Source: Gigaspora rosea (taxonomy: Eukaryota > Glomeromycota > Glomeromycetes > Diversisporales > Gigasporaceae). Taken from it: a stretch of DNA of 64,000 nt. The position numbers and the translations under genes are program-made. Position 1 is the first letter of the stretch. Every line of letters starts with the position of its first letter. The stretch spans positions 246,637 through 310,636 of the forward strand of contig QKWP01000249.1 in the NCBI GenBank assembly GCA_003550325.1, read 5' to 3'. Shown here piece after piece: positions 21,720-31,973 of the stretch. Under the pieces are notes generated by a model that had not been told where the DNA came from, ran no database searches, and saw only the letters and a program-made list of their open reading frames with translations.

Positions 21720-22330
21720 TGAATTTAACAGATAATCATTATAATCAATGTATTCAAATCCAAGTTCCAAAGCGCAAATTTTCAAAGCATTTTTTGACAA
21801 GACCTTTAAAATTGTGGTAGCATTTTCAACCTGAGGGATCGTATTCTGTCCAAAGATAGATGTTGGAATCGTGAGAAAATTTCCAATTATGTCCTAATGA
21901 GCAAAAGATCTCTGGTTTAAAATAGAAAACCGTAATACAATAATATATGCAAAGTGACCCACTTACAATAAACAATTTGAATATAAATTAATTACGGAAT
22001 TCATCGAGGTGTCGAAGTAGGGTTTCAGTTTAACAATTTTCCATTTTCTAACTTACTAAACGAGTTAGATCAAGAACCTTTGAAAACTTGCATAGTCAAA
22101 TCGTGTTTCAGAAAATTCTTTATTTATACCGTATTCTTTTAAATCGAATTTTCGTCGTAGCTAAGTGATGAAAAATATCTAGAAATAAATAAAGGGCTTC
22201 GATTGAATAAAAATGATCTTGTGTGTTGAAATTTTGTACTAGAATCGGTTTACAAATGCGCATAAAGTATTAAGAATAAAATTCATTATTTAAATTCTTA
22301 AGGATATAAGTATTTTCGATTTAGTTTTGT
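21720..22330 (-). pseudogene. F-box/LRR paralogue fragment (copy B)
   Basis: Counterpart of 4141-4860. The minus-strand sequence still resembles the FKPEIF, ENATTILRAL and FDYARFLKVL regions but has more indels than copy A and no long frame. Function lost. Confidence 0.65.
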
Positions 22331-22583
22331 ATTAATAAGAATAGAAATGAGCATTAATATGAATAGAAATGAGTTTATTAAAGATAAATTTTTAATCGTT
22401 ATTATTATGCACCAAAATATTTTATTATTTGCAAACGTTTGAGCCCGTATTTGAGATTTTATTATATTTTTAGATTTTGATTTTTGCAACCTTTACAATT
22501 TGTCGGCTTAATCACATTAACAATTGTACACATAAAATAGCTTAATATCTTGTTGGGCCACAGATAAAAGGAATTTATAGAAA

Positions 22584-24106
22584 TTAAAAATCATAATCGG
22601 TAGGTTTATATGGCATCAGTGTAACATATGCTTCCAATTCCTTTTTAATTTCATCATTTAAATCTAAATAACTTTTGATGCCCACGTAATTCAAAGTTTT
22701 GATTCGTTTGAAGAATTCGACTAGTGCCTTGAAAATTTTCTCGTTATATATTTCAGAAATTAACAGCTTTTTTAAAGGTACATTGCAATGATTGAGTAAT
22801 ATATCTATATATTTCCATAGCCAATGATCCAAGAAAAAATGTTGCAATGTTAACGGCAATTTTTCTGAAAATTGAATAATTCTTTTTTCAGTTCTTCATC
22901 TGGTATGTTGTACCATAACGAGAGATAGTGAAGTTTTTGAAAATTACCAATAAGTTCTATAAGTTGTGTGGAAAATACAAAATTCGTAATTCTGAGGCAT
23001 GTAATATTTGGACAAAAGGACTTAATTGCTTCTAGTAATAATGGTTCTTCATTAATTTCATGATCTGCCTCGAGACATAATCTTTGTAATTGTATGCCAG
23101 ACTTTTTTAACATTAATGCTATAGGCCGTGTATCGATCGGATCATCAGTCACCTTTAAAGTGTTGATTTTATAATCTAATATTTTCGACAGCTTCGAAAT
23201 GATCCGATCACAGTACATAATACAAAGAGTTTCTAAATTTTTGCAATTATTCAATACCTCGAACTCTGTAGTAAAGTTACAATTATCTATCATAACTTCT
23301 TGTAATGAGTTTTTTTGACTTTCTAAAGCTGAAATAATGCCGTGGAATGTTGTAATATACCTTACACTAAATAATTTAATTATTCTAAGTTGCTCTTGTG
23401 ATTTAATAATGTGTATAAAAGAATGAATTAACGGTAACATATCATTGACATGATGGACATAACCATTATTTTTAATTTCGCAATATTTCAAAGTTCTAAT
23501 TTTCGTAACATTTTTTGCCAAGGCCCTTAAAAATGTAGTAGCACTTTCAATATTGAAGTTTACTATGACCAATGATAGATGTTGTATTTGTGAGATAAAT
23601 TGCACATTTTGTCCTAATGAGTAAAAGATCTCTGGTTTAAATTCAAGAGAATCAGAAAAACATAAACTAAATTTAGTCAAAATTGCACCACTTTCAATTA
23701 AAAATTTGAATAGTAAATTAGTTATGTGATAACTTGATGTATCGTCGTTAAGTGATTTTGAATTAAAAAGTTTGATCCAATCATCAACACTACATTTAAA
23801 CTTCCATAGATTGAGAACCTTTAAGAATCTTGCATAATCAAATAACGTTTTAGAAAATTCTTCATTTATCCCACATCTTTTTAAAAAAATTTTTTCGTAT
23901 TCGTCAAGAGATGAAAAATAATTAGAAATGAATGAAGGCTTTGTCTCGAATAAAAATGGTTTTTGCCAAAGAATAGGAATTGACATTTTGCACCAATGTC
24001 GGCTTACAAGTGCGCATGAGTGTAAGGAATAAATTTCATCATTTAGATTATTAAGAATCTTCTCCATTAATTCGGGCATATCGCCCTTAAGTATTTTCGA
24101 TGCCAT
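22584..24106 (-). pseudogene. F-box/LRR protein, one-base frameshift (copy B)
   Basis: Start at 24106 (MASKILKGDMPELMEKIL). F-box-like region residues about 9-52, ending HWCKMSIPILWQKPF, then an RNI-like leucine-rich series (LFDYARFLKVLNLWKFKC, NCKNLETLCIMYCDRII, ITCLRITNFVFSTQLIELIG). The frame is open for 418 codons and is lost in the T run at 22883-22888 (A run on the coding strand). The last 91 codons, 22859-22584, continue the alignment to copy A in another frame and end TPTDYDF-like (LMPYKPTDYDF). A single homopolymer indel is the only lesion, so this may be a functional gene with a sequencing error. The predicted product of about 505 residues would be a substrate adaptor of an SCF-type ubiquitin ligase. 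Compared with copy A it lacks the stop codon and the first frameshift. Confidence 0.85.
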
Positions 24107-24429
24107 GAATTAGATGAATTAGTTCAGTAGTGAACGAAATTTTAAAAAAATGTTAACAGACTATAAATAGTAGTGCATCTATCAGATGATCTACTCTAAT
24201 TAGGAAAATTACTACTCGTAAATTACGTTGTTTACAAGTAATTTGTGGTAAGTTACCAGCATTGGAATCCGATGATTTCCGGTTCACGTTACACGAGTAT
24301 TTATACAGAAACGTAGTTAGTTTAAAACCAGAATTTTCGGGTATAAGTAAACTTTAAAAAAAAACCATCACGCAATACTTTATTAATAAAATAGTTTCAT
24401 AGAAAACGTTTTTCAAAGAAGCTCAAGTT

Positions 24430-24905
24430 GCATTAAACTGCATCACGCTACATAACGTCGGAAAAGTTAGATCTATTAATGGTTGAAGTGCTGTAGACAT
24501 TAGAATTTCCATGAACATATACTATAACGTTTGACGTGACGTATGTGACGTGACGTTTAATATGATTATATATAAATTGTATATGACGTGAAGGGTGACG
24601 TACTACCTTGGACCTTCTAAATGTCTGCAGCTCTAATCTACTGTATAGTAAGAGGTAATGATGACGTAGAATGGAATAAACTGTATCGTAATTAAGTTAT
24701 GCATAACTCGTTGTTATGCTTATTTTAAGTCACAGCATGGGTATGTGCCATATCAGATATTATCTTGACACCATAACTCAATTTTTATATGATGTATATT
24801 AATTTATACCTTTTTTGATTGTTAATTTTGTGTGGTTTTAAGAAAAACTATTCATATTCTTTTATATAATATTATTTAATTTGAAGTTAATGTGAAAGAA
24901 AAAAA
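24430..24905. other. Intergenic; TGACGTGACGT-rich patch
   Basis: Between about 24530 and 24605 the word tgacgt occurs repeatedly (gacgtgacgtatgtgacgtg), the core of CREB/ATF-type sites. Whether this is regulatory or a short repeat cannot be told. No gene. Confidence 0.4.
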
Positions 24906-26189
24906 AATTATAATATAGGAATAATGCATGTTGATAGTTCAACTATTGTTTTGACAAAAATGATACCATGTGCTAAAAAACTGGCTTTTGATTAGTCAAC
25001 TACCTTATAATAATCCTATATTTTTCTGAAAGTAATTTTACGATATGCTTAAAAGTGAAAATCGATTATAATTTTACAAGCTATGATTTAAAATTTTATT
25101 ACTTTTATTAAAATATTTCCAAAGGAATTATATTGATTATTTTGTGTTATTTAATATATTGACATGTTGCATAATTACAGTAAATACAACATATTTACGC
25201 GTCATGAAATGTCACGAATTAAATCGAAATCAAATTACTTATAGAATTGGTGCCGCGATAAATAACCACATTTGAGATTTAGTACTGTATGGAAAAAGAA
25301 AAAATCAAACGCAGTTACCTTACGTAAGACGAATCAGTGCCCGATTTTTTACTGTTATTTGTCAAAAAAAAAAAAGTCAATAATTCACAATATTTACTTA
25401 AAAAGAATGCAAAGCTCAAAACATCATTTGTTTCTATAAATACAATATGAAATCGCTAAAAAAATTTTGGGAAAGGCGCTAGAACTGATAGGTAAAGCTC
25501 AAATATATGTAGTACTATATTAAAAATATTGGAATAAAAATTTTTTTTTTTGCCTCATAGGGATACACCAAATATTAATCAATAAATCGAAATTCATAAA
25601 ATTAAGATCAATTCAGACAAATTTAGAAATAAAATAACCCAAAATAAACATCAAATAAAATGTTAATGTCGTTAAAATTTACCCCAGACTTGTTACAACC
25701 GATTGATTAAGATGCTTTGATAACGCCTTAATCCTAAGTATATATATTAAATAGAATTCTCAATAAGCATTACTTAAAATTCCATTGCAAAGTATATTAT
25801 TTGGGAATCTTTTCTACGTAAAACCTAGGAATGCGAAAAATAATAAATATACATCTTTGTATTTTTCTTATCAAAGTCTTCTCTCAGAACAATAAAAATT
25901 CACTATCTATTTTTCGACTATAAACGATAATATAAATTATACCAAATACAAACTTATAAAGTTCCGCGGATATGGATCAATTTTTTAATGAATACAATTT
26001 ATGAGTTCAGGTATTCAGAATTAATAACTTTATTATCCGAATTTAAACGTTATTTATACTTTTGTCACTATATCAAGATCGCAGGATATAAATATTACAT
26101 ATCTGTTGTCTCGATAATCCCGAGAATATGATTTGTAAAGTAATAAGATCTACTTCTATATTTCGATTTATTGTAATTTTGGCTATGTA
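24906..26189. other. Duplicated AT-rich tail of copy B, then intergenic
   Basis: 24906-25760 matches 7500-8360 with many indels; no coding frame. 25761-26189 shows nothing recognisable. Confidence 0.55.
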
Positions 26190-27090
26190 TATTTGAAACC
26201 TCTTTTAATACTTTTCCAGATTCAGATAATTCTAATAATTTTTTTCGTCGTCTTTCCATTTAATAAAAGAATCATAAATTTCTTCTGCAGTTGGACGGTT
26301 TTCTGGACATTTTTCCAAACATTTTTTTTCATTAGATTTTTATAACCTTGTGGAGTATCATTAACGAGATTTGGTCTTAAGTTATTACAGCATATCTCTA
26401 TTTGAAGTTGGTTATTTAATTCTCGATTCGAATATACCCATTTTTTCATATAAAATTTCCCACATCATCATGCCAATGAGTAAATATCACATGCTGTAGT
26501 ATATGGTTTCTGTATAAAATATTTTGTGCAATGTATGGCAAAACTTTATAGATTATTTCTGATTCAATCTTAGATGGTTAACTGGACTGTATTGTAAGTC
26601 CTAAATCTACAATATATACACTAAATAAATAATCTTGCAAAATATTACCACTATGCAAATCTCGGTGAATAAGTCCATTATTTGAAGATCTAATGCAATG
26701 CAAAGTAATAAATCTAATTTATTTCTTCATTTCATTTGTGCTATTTCATGAAGATTATCACGTAAGGAGGGAGCCCTTCACCACAGCTGTCAAAACAAGA
26801 ATATGATCTCCAGAAACATCATCTCTTGATATTTCAAAGCATTTTAAAAAAAATGAAGGATTTTATAGCCAATATCGCAATACGTTTTTAACTTTAATGC
26901 TAAAAGGAATTAGTTAAAAAATAAAAATATATGATTAGATTAAAAACAAGAATGTTACCTCTTTTATAAACTCTTCCTGAGATTTGCTTGATCATGTAAT
27001 AACTTTTTCTCTCTCCTCAAGAATTTCAAATTCATTATAAAGAATCCATAACAATGAGTGTTTATTATTATTAATTTATATATTTTTTAA
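26190..27090 (-). pseudogene. Protein kinase remnant (HRDLHSGN type)
   Basis: Reading the minus strand from about 27090 downwards gives GDHILVLTAVVKGSLLRDNL (hinge), HRDLHSGNILQDYLFSVYIV (catalytic loop, about 26665), then DLGLTIQSS, a region near 26530 resembling YKVLPYIAQ, and 26449-26222 with NNLRPNLVNDTPQGYKNLMK of the C-lobe. Stops and frameshifts separate these pieces and the N-lobe is barely recognisable. Order and strand relative to the Sel1 remnant at 27840-28740 match the Sel1-then-kinase layout of the gene at 51.5-54.5 kb. The two are probably parts of one dead Sel1-kinase gene split by inserted sequence. Confidence 0.7.
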
Positions 27091-27839
27091 ATTATCATCC
27101 ATATGGATATTTATTTATCCAGTCATTTGTTACAAAATTTAATAGTTAAATTTAATAATGATAATGAAATTTATAAATAATTTAATAACAAACTACCTGA
27201 TAACTTCAATAATAGAAACCTTTATTATATACTAGTAGTCTTGGTACGTCCTTACGTCCATGCCTTTGTTTAAAAATTTCCTGATGATTGCACTGTTTTA
27301 GGTATCTGGTATTATCAAGTTACCGTATCGCGCTGCATACAGTACCCGGGTACTATATGTGGAGATATGTAATATGAAAATAAAATTAAATATAGTTATA
27401 TCTCCAGGTATTGTTCAAGAATTAGGCCAAAGTTACCGGCCAGATTTTTAAAATTAAAACTACGACGCTTTAAAGTTTAGAAACATACAAAAAATTTTTC
27501 CAAATTTATAGAACTAATATTGCTCTACAGTATAAAAAATTTTGGCAATTGAAAAAATTGAACATATCGAGTATAGACCTTTAGTACCATATAAATTCGC
27601 TAAATATTTATTGGTACGCGTTATTTCAGATTATTTTAAAACCAAACGCGTTATTGTTTACGTCTACACTACATAACTGATATTAAAAAATTTAGCCAAT
27701 CAAATCGTTTAAAGCGCACAGGCGGACAGACATTAAAATTTTAGTAGTATAGATAAATCAAAACTGAAACGTTCGTAAATATAATTTAATAGCAATAAAC
27801 GATAATTACTTTAAAATAGGCACTTTTGATACCACGCAA
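27091..27839. other. Non-coding spacer inside the dead Sel1-kinase locus
   Basis: AT-rich, no frame continuing either Sel1 or kinase sequence. Probably inserted DNA or decayed linker; no termini could be defined. Confidence 0.45.
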
Positions 27840-28740
27840 TTGACATTTCTATATCTCTCATTACTCCAATTCAATTTCTATAACAATATGCAACCTGAGA
27901 AATTCTGAATAAATACCCATATTAACGGATTGTTCATAATAAATAAACGCCTTATGTTCATCAATTTTACTCCAAGATAACAACTTCCACTTGAAATATT
28001 CCATCATCATTCCCCATCTCTGCCGCTTTTAAATAATAAATGAAAGCCTTACTCTGGTTATCTTTTTTAACTCCAATTCCATGAAGATAACAGTTGCCAA
28101 GTGTAAATATTCCACCACCATAACCCATATCTGCTGATTTTGATAATAAATTAAATGCTTTTTCATAACAATATCTTACACAAAATGTCCCAACATCGTA
28201 GCCCATCTCTGCAGATTTTTGATAATAAATGAATGCTTTATGTTCATCCTTTTCAACTACAATTCCTTTTTCATAATAACGTCCAGCATAATATCGTCTT
28301 CCATATCTGCTGATTTTTGAAAATAAAATAATGCCTTATGTTCATTCTTTTCAACTCCAATTCCATCTCTATAAAAACAACTAAAAACAACCAACAATAT
28401 AAGTTCCTTGAATGTGCCCCATCTATACAGATTTTTTATAATTAATGAATGCCTTATGTTCATCCTTCTCAACTCCAATTCCATTTTGATAGAGCATTCA
28501 ACATTAAATATTCATCTAGCGTCACCCATCTCTGCAGATTTTTGATAATAAATGAATGCCTTATGTTCATCCTTTTCAACTCCAATTCTTTCATCATAAC
28601 AATGTCCAACAAAAAATGTTCCATTAGCGTTATCAAACTCTGCTGATTTTTGATAGTAAATGAATGCTTTATTTTCATCCTTTTCAACACCGATTCCGTT
28701 CATATAGCAAAACCCAACATAATATATATGCTTTGAGAAT
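27840..28740 (-). pseudogene. Sel1-repeat region remnant
   Basis: The minus strand encodes repeated 36-residue Sel1-like units, for example NGIGVEKDENKAFIYYQKSA, RIGVEKDEHKAFIYYQKSAE and GNCYLHGIGVKKDNQSKAFI, ending near 27850 with a damaged VAYCYRN unit. At least seven units can be counted but they sit in different frames (28703-28512, 28690-28469, 28484-28257, 28206-27967), so several indels have occurred. Sel1 repeats are TPR-like helical scaffolds for protein interaction. No start codon region is recognisable. Confidence 0.75.
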
Positions 28741-28929
28741 AACCTATATTAATAAATGTTTGAAGAAGAGATTTTAGAAACATTGGTCATATTTTTCAAG
28801 CGATAAACTTTCATCTGACATTTTGTGCGCAAGAAAAACGATATGATTTAGCTAAAGTTTTATAAAATCCGAGAAATAAGTATCTACTGTCGAAAAGATT
28901 TGTAAACTAAGTACATCAATAAAAAATTT

Positions 28930-29460
28930 TGCTTTTGGAGTTTGTACTCCATGTAATACGTATACAGTGTAACCCCGCAATAGTCACATTCGCATTAGTC
29001 ACAATCTCGCTATAGTCACCTTAATTTTTTTATTTAATTATATATACTATATATAAATTTTAGCTCGCATTAGTCACAATCTCGCAATAGGCACATAGAA
29101 AGTCTGATTTTGGCACGTGACTATTGCGAGGTTTGACTGTATACTATTGTTGATTGGAATTTTATTGTCAAATTTATTTTGCTTTTGTTGGGGTTCGTTC
29201 TACGTATAATTCTGAATGAAATTTATTTCTCATGTACATACTAAAATAATTGTTGAATAGAATTTTTTATTGTCGAAAAAAAAAATTTATAAACCAGTTA
29301 CAGTACATCATTATATAATTTTATCTTTTTGGAGTTTGTTCTCCACGTATGTACGTAGTACTATATATAATTGATGAATGGAGTTTGTGTTCCATGTACT
29401 ACGCATAATTTTTGAATGGAGTTCTCCATGTACTGCGCATAATTGCTGAATTAGATAGTG
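28930..29460. repeat. Degenerate tandem repeats of ggagtttgttctccatgtac type
   Basis: Phrases of the form (t)ggagtttgt(t/a)ctccatgta followed by (a)cgcataattg(a/c)tgaatgga recur at about 28937, 29185, 29331, 29386 and 29418. The pogo-like MITE at 28965-29139 sits inside the first unit. Unknown origin. Confidence 0.6.
28965..29139. mobile_element. pogo/Tc1-like MITE (175 bp)
   Basis: Ends cagtgtaaccccgcaatagt and its inverted counterpart actattgcgaggtttgactg, flanked on both sides by TA. The CAGT(C/G)AAACC(T/C)CG start and TA duplication fit pogo/Tigger-type elements. Inside, cgcattagtcacaatctcgc is repeated. No coding capacity. Confidence 0.8.
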
Positions 29461-30240
29461 CATAAGAAAAATTTTATGAATTTTATTAGCTACTAATAGA
29501 CTGAATAAAAATAAGTATTAAATATTTGGTTAAAGTTGTATAGAGCTATTTGCGTAAGTTGATTAAAAATAGTGATAATCATTTTACAAAATCTGCAATA
29601 TAACAATGAGCAGCTAAAATTAATTTGATTTAATTAACCTTAAATCTCCACAATTCTCTAAATATATACGAAGACACAAGGTCACAAAACTAAAAATACC
29701 TTGAGGGTTTTAATATCGGTATTCCATCAAATTACAAAAATAGATATAGAGTATATCGATATTTTTTTAATTAAAATTTGGGACAGTTTTAATGCTCACC
29801 GGAGTGAAATTCACCAGATATCAGATATGTTGTTTCCAAAAAAAAAGATCTTAATAATTAGTAATTGATGAACTAAATAAAAAATGTTCAGCCCCTTAAA
29901 AAAATCTAAATCCAACCCCAATCAAAACTTTGACTCTAGGTAAAATTTTTAATCAATTAAAATCATATTTCACCTCCGGTGAATTTTAAATAAATTTTAA
30001 TATTTTTACTATCATTAACAGTTAAGTATATAGGGTTGAGTCAATAAAGACCAAGCATATATTTTTATTAAAGAAAATTTTTTTATTATAAAGAATTATT
30101 TGCTTGACTCATCCCATATATTTAATCTAAAAAATTATAATTTTCTATATAAATCCCGAAATCGTTAACCCTCTTCAATTTTTTTTGGCGATCTACCTCT
30201 GATCATTGACTTAAAATTAGTGCTTAAAACGATTATGGTA
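29461..30240. other. AT-rich intergenic, no gene seen
   Basis: No recognisable frame. Two phrases around caccggagtgaaattcacc (29798) and cacctccggtgaatttta (29971) are inverted relative to each other and might bound an unclassified element. Confidence 0.5.
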
Positions 30241-30828
30241 TGATTCCCCGAAAGTTAGTTCCCCGCCAGCTCATTTTTCTGACACTATATCCCCGACAGA
30301 ATGTTTCACCTACAGCACTTTTTGTTGACAGAATCTTTCCTCGACATGGATTCATATTATTTCACCGACAATCACTTCACAGACATAACATTATACCGAC
30401 ACCCATTTTACCGACAAGCTTTTTTTACCGACAAATAACTTGCCGACACTCGATTTGCCGACAAGCATGCTTTCACTGACATGTTGATTTTACTGACACA
30501 CACTTCACCGACAGTTAATTTTACCGACAAAATCAACTTACCGACAAGCTCATTTTACCGACAATAAAATCATCGACAAACAATTCACCGACAAACAATT
30601 CGCCAGATGCCTTAAGTATCACAGTTGATGCTGAAGTTATAGGGTCTCGATTTGAAACTATAAGCCCTGCTAAAATCCACATATACTCTATAAATATGAA
30701 ATCTATACCCAAACCTTACCCTAACCCTATAAGACAAAGACAAAAAAAACATCCAAAGAAAATTTTAAAATTTTATATCAAAATAGGTCATAACTTCAGC
30801 ATTAGCCATGACAATAATTATTATACGA

Positions 30829-30988
30829 CAGGGTGAAACCTGAGTTGTGAAATAGTGAAACCTGCTATGATCATCACGTGAGGGTGAAATCCACTTTTAT
30901 ATAATAAAAAACATAATAAAACGCGGATTTCACCCTAACCCGATCTACAAAGCGGATTTCACTATTTCGTAACTCAGGTTTCACCCTG
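30829..30988. mobile_element. MITE with CAGGGTGAAACCTGAGTT ends
   Basis: cagggtgaaacctgagtt (30829) is inverted as aactcaggtttcaccctg ending 30988, and the pairing continues through tgtgaaatagtgaaa/tttcactatttcgta. Located in the loop between the two motif arms of the larger element. No coding. Confidence 0.75.
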
Positions 30989-31540
30989 TTCTATTATTAT
31001 TATCGTCATTACTGTAATAAAATGTGCAATTTTTATTGTCATTATTAATAAATTGCATAATACGTAATTATTCTTAGTAGTTTATTACATTGCTGTGGTC
31101 TCATATATCAACGAGTTGCATTGTCAGTAATTGTATTGTCGGCAAATCGTATTGTCGACGAATTGTATTGTCGGTAGAATAAGCTTGTCGGTATATTCTT
31201 TTTTCGGTAAAATGAGCTTGTCAGTAAGTTTATTTTGTCAGTAAATGTAACTGTGGTGAAGTGTGTGTTAGTAAAATCAACTTGTTGGTGAAAAGGAACT
31301 TGTCGATAAATCAAGTGTCGGCGAATTTTGTGTCGGTAAAATGATTGTCGGTGTAGGTTGATGTCTGTGAAGTGATTGTTGGCGATTTGATTGCCACCCC
31401 TCGACATATCATGCTTTCGACATCCCCTTTCCTTGACATCTCATATATTCGACAAGACATTTAACTGACATGACATATTTCTAATTTGACTTTTCACTGA
31501 CACTAAGTTTTATTGAATGCGACAAGTATGATAAACCCAG

Positions 31541-31690
31541 TGATCATCACATCACGTGAAATCATGCAACTACGTCATTTGTTTACTAGCACTATCAACT
31601 CGGCCTAAATTATACTATCACCTAACCCTAATCTAGCCCTAACCCTAACCCTAATTTAGGCCGAGTGCTTAATCATGTGATGTGATTAAC
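31541..31690. mobile_element. MITE with TCACATCACGTGA-type ends
   Basis: tgatcatcacatcacgtgaa at the left is roughly inverted as tcatgtgatgtgattaac at the right. Inner arms actcggcctaaatt and aatttaggccgagt are exact inverted repeats around a CCTAACCC tract. A diverged second copy is at 45038-45131, sharing cacatcacgtgaaatcatg and acgtcatttgtttactagca. Confidence 0.7.
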
Positions 31691-31973
31691 ATGAATATAT
31701 CACTCTACTCAATAATTATATTTCTAATCGGCGAAAGATCTTGTCGGAAAAAGATGTCGGAAGCATGTCATGTCGGAAAAATATTCTTTCTGAAATACGT
31801 CATGTCAGTAAAATGTCTTTTCGAAAATATGTCCTGTCAAAGAAAGGGGAGGTCGAAAACATGGTATGTCGAGGAAAGATACTGTCAACAAAAAAATGCT
31901 GTAGGTGAAACATTCTGTCGGGGATATAGTGTTGGAAAAATGAGCTGGTGGGGAACTAACTTTCGGGGAATCA

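Larger units (their letters stand above)
21453..25760. repeat. Segmental duplication, copy B (partner 3878-8360)
   Basis: Direct-orientation counterpart of copy A; see the features inside. It lacks the LINE fragment of copy A, and the stretch 24430-24830 is diverged or replaced. Confidence 0.85.
30241..31973. mobile_element. 1.7-kb non-coding element of chained fold-backs with CGACA motif arrays
   Basis: Outer termini are inverted repeats: tgattccccgaaagttagtt at 30241 and aactaactttcggggaatca ending 31973. They stay alignable for about 100 bp. Inwards the left arm consists of (a)ccgaca-type motifs every 16-25 bp to about 30605. A matching block in opposite orientation (tgtcggt motifs) fills 31110-31400. 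A second pair, 31415-31520 and 31740-31880, is again inverted. Two smaller inverted-repeat MITEs lie in the two loops (30829-30988 and 31541-31690). No long frame with domains; the small frames that exist only translate the motif array. No clear target duplication. Dense subterminal motifs in both orientations are the layout of transposase-binding ends in CACTA, Dada or Kyakuja-Dileera-Zisupton elements; assignment to any of these is speculative. Confidence 0.7.

Noticed and set aside
28449..28646. Plus-strand frame opposite the Sel1 remnant
   Set aside because: Antisense reading of Sel1 units.
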